Source: Cellvibrio sp. KY-YJ-3 (lineage in GTDB: Bacteria > Pseudomonadota > Gammaproteobacteria > Pseudomonadales > Cellvibrionaceae). From it: a DNA stretch of 64,000 nt. How positions within the stretch are numbered: position 1 is the first letter of the stretch; each line of letters begins with the position of its first letter. The notes under the pieces are model-generated. The model was not told the DNA's origin, made no database searches, and worked only from the letters and a program-made list of their open reading frames with translations. This document shows positions 8,084 through 17,909 of this stretch, piece after piece. The translations under genes were made by a program, and so were the position numbers. Location: contig NZ_CP031727.1 of the NCBI RefSeq assembly GCF_008806955.1, forward strand, positions 496,001 through 560,000. The letters run 5' to 3'.

Positions 8084-11000
8084 TTGAATTTCCTTGCATT
8101 TCAGTTCTTCTTTGAGCCTCATCATATACATCTCGATGATCTGCATCACTTTTTACTGGGCCACGATTTTTATGTAAAACTTCGTGAACTATTGTTTCAT
8201 ATAAGTCCTCAATTTGAGCCGGTGATAAATTACTTTCCTCATACAACTTATCCAATTTAAGCTCCCCCAATCCAAATATCCCCAGATGAGTATATTGCCC
8301 CATAATCTTTCTTCCTTTTTCATCATATCCAAGATCCAATATTTTATATTTTTTTGGAAACTTTAAGTCAGGATTAAAATTTCTAGCTCGATTAAAGCAA
8401 TATGCTATGTCCTCTGCTGAAAGCCCCATCGGATCCACAAAACTAATCGGATTACTCCCAACATAAGCATAAGTATTAATCCCACCCGTCAACCCAATCG
8501 GATCACTTTGGATATATCGCCCAATACTCGCATCATAATAGCGGTGCCAGTTGTACCAGAACCCGCTTTCACGATCATAGTACTGCCCCGGAAAACCTAT
8601 ATTGAAGCCAGTATTACCAAAAGAGTTGACCGTCACATGCCGATCAAAAGCTAGGTTGGTCGCCCTCCATACTACAGCTTTAGATGAATTTGTAATGACT
8701 TCTGGCCGCCCTAAGTGATCGTTATGTATTGCAAAAACACTTCCTCCACGAACCATCCCTACAATCTGAGAATCCAAATAGATATAAATTGATTCTATTG
8801 TTCCACTAGATGCAAGATAAGAGTGTTCATACTCCAATAATCCTTCTAATGAATATACATACTTGATGTTTGTAGGTTCGCCACCATTGGCGCTAGCAAG
8901 CCTTAGCTTCTGCACCCTTTGATTTTTTGCATTATAGAAATATTGCACCGGCGCTACACCTACCGTTTGAGAATATGCCATCCGCCCCAAACCATCATAT
9001 TGCGCGTTAAAAGTGGTGGTGTGTGATATGGGACTCCCCTGACCATCAAATGCCCCACTACCGCGAGATATTAAGGAGCCAGTTTCGTCGTATACAAAAC
9101 TACTACCACCGCTTCCCTGATATCGACTGTTCAATCTGTTTTTAGCATCATACTTTAATATAACTGGCGGCGTGTTAACCCGTGTTTGATTGGTTCGATT
9201 CCCATTACCATCGTAAATATAAGTGTCTGTTCCGCTGGATCCATTAGCAGGCAACGTAGATATACGGCCGCCGCCATCATATGTATAGTTCGCGCTAGCT
9301 GAAGGGTTAATCGAATTGGTTATTCCGCTTATATACGAAGTCATAGGCTTGTACGAGTACGACAGGTTTTGTACTGTCGAGCTGATGGTTTTTTGTTTTC
9401 CATCAGTATCAAAATAGCTTTTTGAAACAATTCCGTTTCCAAAAGCAAGCTCCTGATAATTAAAATAGTCTTTACGAATTACTAAACTCTGCCAGACTCC
9501 ACTGACAAAAACCTTCAATTCTTTAATGGTATCTTTGACGTCATAGATTCTTTTTAACTTAACGCCATTGGGGTATGTAGTCTCATCTAACCTTCCATGA
9601 TTATCATAAGTATTACTAACAACAAGATTGACGCCTCCAATCGTCTGCTGTTGTTTTGCAACATTCCCTAATCCAGTATAAGAAAAATTAGTTACCCCAG
9701 ATCCGTCACTAAAACCACAGAGATGCCCACGACCATTTTCACAAGGCAAAGGTGAACTTGGTGCAGCAGCATCAAAATAATAAGAAATATTTTCGTTTCT
9801 ATAAGCGCCTATAGTGCTCACAGATGTGACTCTATTTGAACTATCACGCCCAAAATCTACAGACACGTTATTAGATTTAGTTAAATAATCTAATTGTCCA
9901 TTGTCAGTATAGAGATAAGAAGTTGTTCCGGTTTCAGGGCTAATCATCTCCTCCACTTCTCCGAACCCATTTCTTCGATAATATGTAGATTTATTATTAA
10001 AATCTTTTACTTCAGAAATATAACCCAAAGAGTCATACGTAAATGTAGTAGTTTCTAGACTGCCATTGGTAATAGTTTCAAGCCTGTCGAAACTATTGTA
10101 AGTCCTGCTAGTTACATAACCCTGCGCATCCGTTTCCGACGTTACGTTACCATTTTCATCGTAAAGAACGTTAACAACTTGTCCATTCTGACCTTTTTTC
10201 TGTTTCAGAAATCCCTGCGAATCATAAACGTGATCTTGTGAAACAACTGATAATGTTTGAGGACATGGAGAGGGTGTACATGCTGCCGCCTGTTGCGAAT
10301 AAAGGGAGCTTTTCTGCAAATTATTTAATAAATCATATTCAAGGCGAGTTACCCAAAAACTATATACCTCATCAGGACGAATGATAGTGCCAATACGACG
10401 CGCGGAGTCCAAAGTGTATTGAATATAATTTCCACTTGGGTATGTCACCTTTTTAATTTGGTCATCGCCAAAATAAGTATATGCAGTAACTTTTGCGCTT
10501 CCATCATTAACTGATCGAGTTTTCAAGCGGCCTTTATCATCGTAATCAAAACTGGTTGTTATCTGATTTGCATCAGTTACGTTTCCTATTAATCCAGAGT
10601 TATCCGCTCTTGGCGAAAAAGATGATAAATCACCATTAGCACTGGTCATGCTCGTCAGATCACCAGCACTATTGAATTCAACAATTGATAAGTCATTTGA
10701 CCCGGCAAGAGGACCATCGACCGTTGTTTTTTTCACAATGCCATTTGGATGATACTCATAAGAATATGTATATGTACGTTCAGACGTGTAGCCTGTACTG
10801 TTGTATTTAAGCGCTTTTGCTCGCACATACCGAATACGATTTTTATAATTCGCAGTGGCATCGTACTCATATGTAAGCACTTGAGCGGGGAGTGATCTTG
10901 GTTGCGGACACAAAGCCCCATTTGCGCAAAGAGCATTATTCTTTGCGCCATCCCAAACATTCAGCCCGATCAATCGCCCATAGCTATCCCAAACATGTTC

Positions 11001-12476
11001 CCGAGTGATGCCTTTCTCATACTCGTAGTGCACATCTCCTAAGGATGTATATGTATAGGTCTTCCTATTACCCTTCCAGTCATATTTGAACTCCACTTTA
11101 TTATCGTAAGTATTTTTATACGTTATGCTTGATGCCGCCAATGGGCAAGTGTCAGATCCACTTCGGCTGATACCAGTAAGTCTTTTATTGGCATCATAGG
11201 TGTAGATTTTCACACCTCCCTTTGCGTTGGTTACAGTTGTACCAGTAGCGGAATAAGAAAAATTATCTCGATTTATACCACCAGTGATTCCGCTATATTC
11301 AACTTTTGAATCGGTGGCAGAATATTTATAATCGCCCCACGGCAACGAATCAATTGAATATGATTGTATGCCTTTAACACTTGTGGACTTTGCATAGAAT
11401 TTAATACCCGTATTGCCTGGATAGGTAACCGTTAAATCATCACCATTTGGGGTATAAGCGTAAGAAATTATTTTTCCGCTTGGCAATGTGACTGACGTAA
11501 GGTAATCATTGTAGCTACCCGTTCCACCATTTTTATGCGCCCATGAAAATGTAAGCTCACGACCCGAACTATGTTTAACCTTTTTTAATAGATTATTTTC
11601 ATAAGTGAATGACCACGCAATCCCATTAAGGTTTGTCTTGCTAATCAATTGTCCATATTGAGAGAACCTGTAGATATTCGCATTGTCATCAACATATTCC
11701 CATGCAAGTGGATATTTAGTTGTACCTATATAGATGGGACGAATTAAACTCCGACTATAACTCTGCGCAGATGCTCTTAAGGATCCCCATGGATTATTAC
11801 TAAAAGTTGTTGACGCACCATTTTCTCGTAACGTAACGTTTGCAACTGATTTTGGCGTATCGGATGACCCTGGAAAAATGCCGTTGCACCAACCTGTAGG
11901 TGATTGTCCGTTTCTATGTTCACAGGTGGTATCATCAAGATAATTTATCCTAAGCCCCATAAGCAGCTCTGAGTTCCAACGCTGAGCTACGCCTGTTAGA
12001 GACGTTTCACCTCCCCCCGTATTACTATATGTGCGACGCAGAGTTAAAGGCATTTCACCAGTACCTATGTAGTCGACCTCATCAAATGTTTTTGCTCCAT
12101 TCGCGATAACTACTGGACAATCAGTGGTTTTATCAGAAGAAGGTATTTGTGAATTAATTTGACCACGCGAAGTCATGCCCAAAATATCGGGAATTGAATG
12201 TTGTTTCGGCGATAAAAGATCGCCCAAGATAGTCACGGGGTCTGGTGTAAATTTGCATATAGTATGAGGAGCTGCTGTTGTACTGGGCTCCCCAATTGGA
12301 TTCCCATGTTGATCCACTGCCTGTGTAGTAGTAAATGTATATGTTACTGAGCATTCAAAACCAGCGTAGGTAGAACTGCTAAATATGGAAAGTAAAAAAA
12401 ACGGAATGCAGAAAAAACACTGGGGTATACGCGACATACAGAAATAATTATTTAACATTTTAAATCCTATTAACAT
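8073..12476 (-). CDS. Sec-exported RHS/YD-repeat protein with a C-terminal zincin-like (HEVLH) domain
   Basis: This is a 1467-residue polymorphic-toxin-like protein. A Sec signal peptide near residues 14-38 (core [18 protein letters not shown]) precedes a DUF6531-like region ([12 protein letters not shown]). A long array of YD repeats follows, ending in the RHS core signature [18 protein letters not shown] and DPMGL (ends about 1352). The last 115 residues are the variable tip. They contain HEVLH (H1431, E1432, H1435; bases 8172-8186) inside a helix-like context ([12 protein letters not shown]), the HExxH zinc-protease motif, with H1447 or nearby acidic residues as possible third ligand. There is no PAAR or VgrG-binding domain, so delivery is probably not by type VI secretion. 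Composition is clearly more AT-rich than neighbouring genes, suggesting acquisition by transfer. The first ATG with a plausible signal could also be at residue 7 or 14. Confidence 0.85.
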   Translation of the reverse strand: MLIGFKMLNNYFCMSRIPQCFFCIPFFLLSIFSSSTYAGFECSVTYTFTTTQAVDQHGNPIGEPSTTAAPHTICKFTPDPVTILGDLLSPKQHSIPDILGMTSRGQINSQIPSSDKTTDCPVVIANGAKTFDEVDYIGTGEMPLTLRRTYSNTGGGETSLTGVAQRWNSELLMGLRINYLDDTTCEHRNGQSPTGWCNGIFPGSSDTPKSVANVTLRENGASTTFSNNPWGSLRASAQSYSRSLIRPIYIGTTKYPLAWEYVDDNANIYRFSQYGQLISKTNLNGIAWSFTYENNLLKKVKHSSGRELTFSWAHKNGGTGSYNDYLTSVTLPSGKIISYAYTPNGDDLTVTYPGNTGIKFYAKSTSVKGIQSYSIDSLPWGDYKYSATDSKVEYSGITGGINRDNFSYSATGTTVTNAKGGVKIYTYDANKRLTGISRSGSDTCPLAASSITYKNTYDNKVEFKYDWKGNRKTYTYTSLGDVHYEYEKGITREHVWDSYGRLIGLNVWDGAKNNALCANGALCPQPRSLPAQVLTYEYDATANYKNRIRYVRAKALKYNSTGYTSERTYTYSYEYHPNGIVKKTTVDGPLAGSNDLSIVEFNSAGDLTSMTSANGDLSSFSPRADNSGLIGNVTDANQITTSFDYDDKGRLKTRSVNDGSAKVTAYTYFGDDQIKKVTYPSGNYIQYTLDSARRIGTIIRPDEVYSFWVTRLEYDLLNNLQKSSLYSQQAAACTPSPCPQTLSVVSQDHVYDSQGFLKQKKGQNGQVVNVLYDENGNVTSETDAQGYVTSRTYNSFDRLETITNGSLETTTFTYDSLGYISEVKDFNNKSTYYRRNGFGEVEEMISPETGTTSYLYTDNGQLDYLTKSNNVSVDFGRDSSNRVTSVSTIGAYRNENISYYFDAAAPSSPLPCENGRGHLCGFSDGSGVTNFSYTGLGNVAKQQQTIGGVNLVVSNTYDNHGRLDETTYPNGVKLKRIYDVKDTIKELKVFVSGVWQSLVIRKDYFNYQELAFGNGIVSKSYFDTDGKQKTISSTVQNLSYSYKPMTSYISGITNSINPSASANYTYDGGGRISTLPANGSSGTDTYIYDGNGNRTNQTRVNTPPVILKYDAKNRLNSRYQGSGGSSFVYDETGSLISRGSGAFDGQGSPISHTTTFNAQYDGLGRMAYSQTVGVAPVQYFYNAKNQRVQKLRLASANGGEPTNIKYVYSLEGLLEYEHSYLASSGTIESIYIYLDSQIVGMVRGGSVFAIHNDHLGRPEVITNSSKAVVWRATNLAFDRHVTVNSFGNTGFNIGFPGQYYDRESGFWYNWHRYYDASIGRYIQSDPIGLTGGINTYAYVGSNPISFVDPMGLSAEDIAYCFNRARNFNPDLKFPKKYKILDLGYDEKGRKIMGQYTHLGIFGLGELKLDKLYEESNLSPAQIEDLYETIVHEVLHKNRGPVKSDADHRDVYDEAQRRTEMQGNSNAF

Positions 12477-12570
12477 AGTTATTTATATCCATCATTATCT
12501 ATAGTGAAAAATTGGTGCCCGCTTATTTGTATATATCTATTACATAAAAATTACCGTTTATAAAAAATGA

Positions 12571-12602
12571 CTGAGGACAATAACTTTCGTTACCCCTCAG
12601 CC
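12571..12602 (-). terminator. Possible terminator of the alpha-galactosidase gene
   Basis: Read on the minus strand, CTGAGG and CCTCAG flank an inner GTAAC-GAAA-GTTA pairing, followed by CATTTTTTATAAA. The stem has an internal asymmetry, so confidence is moderate. Confidence 0.5.
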
Positions 12603-12625
12603 ACGCTTACTTATTTCACGAAAAC

Positions 12626-13843
12626 TTACTGCGGCATTAAACGCAACACCACCACGCTATGGGCAGCCATGGTCAGGTTTAATTTTTCAGCAGTGGAGCC
12701 CTTGCCGCCATTCCAGATATCGCGCCAGTTGAATTTTTTCTTATCAAAGAAAATCTCATGTTTGCTGATATCGTCTTTCATGTAGTGGAAGCCCCAATCC
12801 AGACTGTAGTTCACTGTGGTATCCGCGCGATTCAAAAAGAGTACGGCGTAGTCGCCTTTCTCCAAGGGTTTGACATAAATTTCGATATCGCCTTCATCAA
12901 TCCATTTCATCGCCTGAATGCCCAATTTGTCCTGATTAATGGCGAGCATGTCTTTGTTGGTGAGAATTTTTTTGGTGGCCTCGCTCATCTTGCGTAAATC
13001 ATTACCGGCGATCAGCGGTGAGGCCATCATCGCCCACAGGGAAAAATGTGCGCGGTCTTCGTCTTCATTCATGCCGTTGCCGACTTCCATCATGTCCATG
13101 TCATTCCAATGGCCGGGGCCCGCGTATTTACGCAAACCGGCTTGTTTATCCAGAATGGGTAATACGCCCCACGACGACCAGGAACCGTGGTTGTGCTCGC
13201 AATTCCAGCAGGGGTAAATGTCACCCGTGGTGCGCCATGAATGACCAACGTCCGTTGCCCACTCCCAAGGTTTGTTATCGCCCCATTCGCAAATACTGAA
13301 TAACATAGGGCGGCCCGCTTTATGAATGGCATCGCGCATGGTGGCGTAAGCAGCTTTGGGGTTGATGTCTTTGGTATCGCACCAATCGTATTTCACGTAA
13401 TCAATGCCCCAACTCGCATAGGTCACTGCATCCTGATATTCGTGGCCGCGACTGCCTGGGCGACCGGCGCAGGTGGTATTGCCCGCGTCAGAATAGATGC
13501 CGAGTTTTAATCCTTTGCTGTGAACATAATCTGCCAGCGCTTTCATGCCCGACGGAAAACTCTTTTTATCGACCTGGATAAAACCTTGTTTGTCGCGCTC
13601 GCCGTGCCAGCAGTCGTCGATATTAATATATTCATAACCCGCGTCTTTCATGCCCGATGCCACCATAGCGTCAGCCATTTCGCGAATCATTTTTTCATTT
13701 ACATCGCAAGCAAAAGTATTCCAACTATTCCAACCAAGCTGCGGGGTTTTGGCGAGATGCTCAAATTTTTGCGCACTGACACTCATGCTGGCAGCCAATG
13801 CAAATCCGAACAGACCAGCGTTTATCAATAGTTTTTTTATCAT
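12626..13843 (-). CDS. aga27A: GH27 alpha-galactosidase, exported
   Basis: It removes alpha-1,6-galactose side chains from galactomannan or its oligosaccharides. The family signature is clear: LGWNSWN near residue 36, YINIDDCWH, GIYSDAGN, nucleophile D153 in YVKYDWCD and acid/base D208 in SWRTTGDI. At 405 residues it is a typical single-module GH27. A Sec signal peptide is cleaved after about residue 24 (SVSA/QK), so it acts in the periplasm or outside. It lies downstream of the mannanase gene, separated by a strong terminator, so it may have its own promoter in 13844-13922. I saw no copy of the GTAA-Y-CG-N-TTAC palindrome there. The arrangement matches galactomannan loci known from Cellvibrio. 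Confidence 0.93.
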   Translation of the reverse strand: MIKKLLINAGLFGFALAASMSVSAQKFEHLAKTPQLGWNSWNTFACDVNEKMIREMADAMVASGMKDAGYEYINIDDCWHGERDKQGFIQVDKKSFPSGMKALADYVHSKGLKLGIYSDAGNTTCAGRPGSRGHEYQDAVTYASWGIDYVKYDWCDTKDINPKAAYATMRDAIHKAGRPMLFSICEWGDNKPWEWATDVGHSWRTTGDIYPCWNCEHNHGSWSSWGVLPILDKQAGLRKYAGPGHWNDMDMMEVGNGMNEDEDRAHFSLWAMMASPLIAGNDLRKMSEATKKILTNKDMLAINQDKLGIQAMKWIDEGDIEIYVKPLEKGDYAVLFLNRADTTVNYSLDWGFHYMKDDISKHEIFFDKKKFNWRDIWNGGKGSTAEKLNLTMAAHSVVVLRLMPQ

Positions 13844-13922
13844 GGTGTTGACCTTTTTTGTCGTGAGGATATCGTTGAATACATCATTATATTAATAATC
13901 TGATAATTTAATACGGCGTCAA

Positions 13923-13952
13923 AAAAAACTGCAATTTTCATTGCAGTTTTTT
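13923..13952 (-). terminator. Intrinsic terminator after the GH130-epimerase-mannanase operon
   Basis: Perfect 12-base arms (AAAAAACTGCAA / TTGCAGTTTTTT) enclose a 6-base loop 19 bases beyond the mannanase stop. The flanking A/T runs would also allow function on the other strand. Confidence 0.85.
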
Positions 13953-13970
13953 ACTGACGCAGCGTGCAAA

Positions 13971-15341
13971 TTATTTCGGCTGAAAACGCGCATTAAACTT
14001 TTTCATAATGGCAATAGTAGATGTATCGGTATCAAACACACCGTACATACCCTGCTCTTCTTGTGGCGGGTCACCCATAAAATCGTCGCCCTCTTGCCAC
14101 CAGTAGTTCGCGCGTGTGGTGCGGCCATAACCATTCCAGGCCCAAATGTTGTAACCCGCACTCGGTTCACCTTGTTCAAGGCTCGCCAGCATCAATTCAA
14201 ATACACCGCGAAAATACATATCGCGATATTCGGTGGTGGAATCCATCGCGTAGGAACCCATATCGCGATCCAAACCAAACTCTTCCAACACCAAGGGTTT
14301 GTTTAATTGTTTGGCAACATCAATGTGCGCGCGCATATAGTTCTGCGCTTTTTCCCACGCCGATGGCCAGGTTTCTGCGGGTTTGGTTTTATCAAACCAG
14401 CTCCAGTTGCGAATCCACATGTGGTAGGTGAGGTAATCGATATCCGGCGTGGCGTGCGCATCAATAAATACTTGCATGTCATTCACTGATCCCATTTCAC
14501 CTTCACTACCACTGCTCACTAAATGATGTGCATCCAAAGTTTTAATATAAGCCGCAGCAGCGTGAACCCAATCGATATAAATTTGTTTTTCTTCCGCCGT
14601 CGTTTGTGAATTACCGGGGCGCGGCTCGTTAGCCAATTGCCAGGACATAATCGTCGCGTCATCCACATAGGCTTTGCCATTAATGCTGTTCACGCGGGTA
14701 ATAATTTTTTCCAGCGTTTTGCGATATTCCTGCTGCGCTTTTTCGCTGCGGTAGAAACTCGCTGACTTGGCCATAAAGGCTTCCCACTCGTTAGTCACGT
14801 TCGGGTCTTGCACTGGCTCACCTTCAATCCAGGCCATGTATTGAGTCATACCGCCCGACCATTGCCAGAAATTATTAAAATACAGCACCACGGTCATATC
14901 GCGTTTAGCGAGTTCAACTAATAAATAATCCAAACCTTGCAGCAAGGTTTCATCGTAGTTGCCAAAACCATTGGTTACTGCCGGTTTTACCGCTGAATTA
15001 ATTTCACTTTTTTCGGATACCGCCAGCACACGCAAATTATTCACGCCCATGGCTTTCAAATTATCCAACTCTTTCGCCAAGCGCTCGCGATCGCCGACTT
15101 CGTTGGGCGCACCAAGATAAGCCGCGTACCACATATTTACGCCGGTAATCACATAGGGTTTACCCTGCAGCTCGAAGTGCCTACCGTTGACGCGCACAAA
15201 ATGTTCGTGGGCAGGCGATGTTGCAACATTGGCCGTAGGTGCAACTGCTGAGTTACTTTCTGCAACGGATGTTTTTTTATCGCAGGCAGCTAACAACAAT
15301 ATGGATACAAATCCGACAATAACAGCAATAATATTCTTCAT
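13971..15341 (-). CDS. man5D: GH5 subfamily 7-type beta-mannanase, surface lipoprotein
   Basis: A lipoprotein signal ending LLLAAC (Cys20) is followed by a short low-complexity linker and a GH5 catalytic domain from about residue 47. Catalytic acid/base E239 lies in WQLANEPRPG and nucleophile E354 in LVLEEFGLDRD. The N-terminal VNGRHFELQGKPY and ITGVNMWYA motifs are typical of the mannanase subfamily. Membrane anchoring suggests that it trims manno-oligosaccharides at the cell envelope, supplying mannobiose to the symporter. It follows the epimerase gene by 12 bases and belongs to the GH130-epimerase-mannanase operon. The symbol is by analogy with the membrane-anchored Man5D of Cellvibrio japonicus. 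Confidence 0.9.
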   Translation of the reverse strand: MKNIIAVIVGFVSILLLAACDKKTSVAESNSAVAPTANVATSPAHEHFVRVNGRHFELQGKPYVITGVNMWYAAYLGAPNEVGDRERLAKELDNLKAMGVNNLRVLAVSEKSEINSAVKPAVTNGFGNYDETLLQGLDYLLVELAKRDMTVVLYFNNFWQWSGGMTQYMAWIEGEPVQDPNVTNEWEAFMAKSASFYRSEKAQQEYRKTLEKIITRVNSINGKAYVDDATIMSWQLANEPRPGNSQTTAEEKQIYIDWVHAAAAYIKTLDAHHLVSSGSEGEMGSVNDMQVFIDAHATPDIDYLTYHMWIRNWSWFDKTKPAETWPSAWEKAQNYMRAHIDVAKQLNKPLVLEEFGLDRDMGSYAMDSTTEYRDMYFRGVFELMLASLEQGEPSAGYNIWAWNGYGRTTRANYWWQEGDDFMGDPPQEEQGMYGVFDTDTSTIAIMKKFNARFQPK

Positions 15342-15353
15342 TATTTTTCCAGA

Positions 15354-16586
15354 TTAAGTTGTGTGTACAGAAGCATCGCCCTGTAAATAACGGATCGCTT
15401 CCATCATGGCGCGGCCATTATGGTAGGGGCATTTCCAAAAACCCACTTTGTAATAGGGTGTGGCGCTGGGCGTGTGCAGCCGCGACAACCACAACCACTC
15501 ACCCGACTCATTATCAATTTGATATTTTTTAATAAAGGCCCACACCGCTTCCGCCGCCGCAAAATATTTTTGCTCGCCACTGACGCTGTAGGCATAAAGA
15601 AAACCCACCAACGCTTCTGCCTGTACCCACCACACGGTGTCGTTATTTACGGTGGCGCTGGAAAAATCATAAGAGTCCACCACCTGCCCCAACTCGCCAA
15701 TACCTTCTTGCAGCGTCACTTCGGCAATACGAATTAATGTCGGTGTCAGTGCGCGCGTATAGGCTTCGTCACCCAGCGATTCCAATGCTTTGGCAATTAA
15801 CCAGCTCGCTTCAATATCGTGCCCGTAGGTATAACCGGGTGAAAAATCCTTCCACTGCAGATCCATAAACATACGCAGATGATGCGTGTTTCTGTCGATC
15901 ATGAAGCGATCAAACATCTCAATATTGTATTGCAGTGCTGCACGAACTTCTGCACTCGGCTGCGCCTGATACAAGGTGGTGTAAGCTTCAAGAATATGCA
16001 GATGGGTATTTTGTGATTTGGGATAATTCAAATCTTTTTCGCTGAGACGTAAATCCTCAATCACACCCCAGTCACGGGTAAACGCTTCAAGGTAGCCTTG
16101 ATTTACCGAGTCGATGGCATGCTGTTCAATTAAATTAAAACATTCCAGCGCACGGGCAAGTGCCTGTGCATCACCCGTGAGTTGGTAGTAAGCGCAGAGC
16201 GCGTAAATAGTAAATGCCTGCGCATAAACTTGCTTTTTGGTATTGATCGGCGCGCCCGCCGCATCCAGCTCCCAATAAACACCGCCGTGCACATCATCAA
16301 AAAAATTCGCACACAAATAATGGTATGCGCGCTCAGCACAATCGCGATACACAGGGTTATTGATTTGCTGCGCGGTTTCACTAAAAAACCAAAGAATACG
16401 CGCATTCAAAATAATGCCTTTACTGGCAGAGGGAACAGGCAGATTGTCTGCACCCACTTCGCCGTAAAAACCACCCTGTTGCTGATCGATAGTATGGGTA
16501 GCCCACCAATCAGCAATAGCGCTAAGTTCTGCGCGAAATTCTTGTTGCAACACAATGGCAGATGAAGAAAGCATGGCGGCGTTCAT
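15354..16586 (-). CDS. AGE-family disaccharide 2-epimerase (mannobiose/cellobiose 2-epimerase)
   Basis: It is predicted to convert beta-1,4-mannobiose to 4-O-beta-mannosyl-glucose in the cytoplasm. The 410-residue (alpha/alpha)6-barrel protein has the conserved arginine in ILNARILW (R63) and the histidines expected of cellobiose/mannobiose 2-epimerases: NTHLHILEAY (H195/H197), YGHDIEASWL (H256) and KCPYHNGRAMME (H389). The glycine-rich GGFYGEV near the N-terminus also fits. There is no signal peptide. Only 3 bases separate it from the GH130 stop, so the two are translationally coupled and act in sequence: epimerase, then phosphorylase. Confidence 0.92.
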   Translation of the reverse strand: MNAAMLSSSAIVLQQEFRAELSAIADWWATHTIDQQQGGFYGEVGADNLPVPSASKGIILNARILWFFSETAQQINNPVYRDCAERAYHYLCANFFDDVHGGVYWELDAAGAPINTKKQVYAQAFTIYALCAYYQLTGDAQALARALECFNLIEQHAIDSVNQGYLEAFTRDWGVIEDLRLSEKDLNYPKSQNTHLHILEAYTTLYQAQPSAEVRAALQYNIEMFDRFMIDRNTHHLRMFMDLQWKDFSPGYTYGHDIEASWLIAKALESLGDEAYTRALTPTLIRIAEVTLQEGIGELGQVVDSYDFSSATVNNDTVWWVQAEALVGFLYAYSVSGEQKYFAAAEAVWAFIKKYQIDNESGEWLWLSRLHTPSATPYYKVGFWKCPYHNGRAMMEAIRYLQGDASVHTT

Positions 16587-16589
16587 GGT

Positions 16590-17771
16590 TTAAACCAAAT
16601 CCTTCATTACTTGCAAATTCGCACTGATTAATTCATTGCGCACCGCAACCGATGCCGCAGAACGCAGGCCATCTTCCGGGGTGTTTTTGCAATAGTCGAT
16701 CAGTTTTTCCACGGTAGACGTTGCCACGTGCATGCGTGTATCCGATGAGGCGTAATAAATAAACACTTCATTTTTTTCGTTTGCAATCCAACCATTTGAA
16801 AACGCCACGTTGGATACGTCACCGACACGTTCAACACCGTGCGGTGCAATAAAATGTCCGGCAGGGCGATGGGTTACTACCCAGGGGCGCTCCAATTCGG
16901 TCATGAACATGTAGAGCACATAACGTAAACCGGCGGCGGTATTACGCACACCGTGGGCGAGGTTCAACCAGCCTTCGGCAGTTTTAATCGGCGCAGGGCC
17001 CTGGCCATTTTTAACTTCTTTAATGGTGTGATAAACCTTGCCATCCACAATCACTTCGGATTTCACTTCGGCTTTGGTCATATCATCCACCAGACCCCAA
17101 CCAATACCACCACCGGCGCCCACGCTGATAAAACCGTCTTGTGGGCGGGTAAACAAACCGTATTTACCGTCGATAAATTCCGGGTGCAATACCACATTGC
17201 GCTGCTGACCGGAGTAGGTCACCAAATCGGGCAGGCGCTCCCAGTTAATTAAATCTTTGGTGCGTGCAATACCACATTGCGCTTCCGCCGCAGAGGTATC
17301 GTTCGGGTGATTTAAATCTTTGCGCTCGGTGCAAAATAAACCGTAGATGTAACCATCCTCGTGATTGGTTAAACGCATGTCGTACACGTTGGTATCGGGG
17401 CGATCTGTTTCCGGCATGGTGATGGGGTAATCCCAAAAGCGGAAGTTGTCGATACCATTTGGGCTTTCCGCAATCGCAAAAAAGGATTTGCGATCCACAC
17501 CTTCTACACGCACCGCTAAAATGTATTTACCGTTCCAATACATTGCACCGGAATTAAACGCGGCATTAATGCCCTGGCGCTCCATTAAATGCGGATTGGT
17601 TTTTTCATTTAAATCGTAACGCCAAAAAACCGGAGCATGTTCGGCGGTGAGAATCGGGTTTTCGTAACAATCGTAAATACCGTTGCCATCGCGTTTTACA
17701 GCATTTTTTTTCGTGATTAGCGTTTCATGTTGTTGCAGTAAGGCTTTTGCTTTTTCTTTAAAACTACTCAT
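16590..17771 (-). CDS. GH130 4-O-beta-D-mannosyl-D-glucose phosphorylase
   Basis: It cleaves mannosyl-glucose with phosphate to mannose-1-phosphate and glucose, saving one ATP equivalent. The 393-residue sequence has the GH130 subfamily 1 character: GNGIYDCYENPIL, NAAFNSGAMYWNGKY, and the catalytic Asp in DTNVYDMRLT at residue 131, the position of the general acid in characterised members. It has no signal peptide, so it is cytoplasmic. It is first in the operon and has a copy of the GTAA-Y-CG-N-TTAC palindrome 73 bases upstream of its start. Together with the epimerase it forms the known mannobiose catabolic pair. Confidence 0.93.
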   Translation of the reverse strand: MSSFKEKAKALLQQHETLITKKNAVKRDGNGIYDCYENPILTAEHAPVFWRYDLNEKTNPHLMERQGINAAFNSGAMYWNGKYILAVRVEGVDRKSFFAIAESPNGIDNFRFWDYPITMPETDRPDTNVYDMRLTNHEDGYIYGLFCTERKDLNHPNDTSAAEAQCGIARTKDLINWERLPDLVTYSGQQRNVVLHPEFIDGKYGLFTRPQDGFISVGAGGGIGWGLVDDMTKAEVKSEVIVDGKVYHTIKEVKNGQGPAPIKTAEGWLNLAHGVRNTAAGLRYVLYMFMTELERPWVVTHRPAGHFIAPHGVERVGDVSNVAFSNGWIANEKNEVFIYYASSDTRMHVATSTVEKLIDYCKNTPEDGLRSAASVAVRNELISANLQVMKDLV

Positions 17772-17843
17772 GTTTCAAATACTCCAATGAGTTTTTCCAG
17801 TGTTTCATTCTGATGAGTGTTTCATCACACATCGAACTTATAA

Positions 17844-17857
17844 CGTAATCGTTTACA
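17844..17857. promoter_or_regulatory. Putative LacI-type operator 1 (CGTAATCGTTTACA)
   Basis: This 14-base near-palindrome with core GTAATCGTTTAC lies upstream of the GH130-epimerase-mannanase operon. The core is shared with five other sites in the window and has the central CG typical of LacI/GalR operators. The probable ligand is the regulator at 20096-21097. Confidence 0.75.
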
Positions 17858-17872
17858 CCCGTAGTTAAAATT

Positions 17873-17903
17873 TTTTGTGCTGCAGAAAAACCGCAGCACA
17901 AAA
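17873..17903 (-). terminator. Hairpin after the symporter gene
   Basis: Eleven-base arms (TTTTGTGCTGC / GCAGCACAAAA) lie just past the symporter stop. There is only a short downstream T-run on the minus strand, so it is a weak terminator candidate. It also lies within the promoter region of the GH130 operon. Confidence 0.5.
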
Positions 17904-17909
17904 TCGCTA

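Noticed and set aside
11420-11440. GTAACCGTTAAA in the RHS gene resembling the operator motif
   Set aside because: It lacks the right-hand TTAC half and lies in a coding region.
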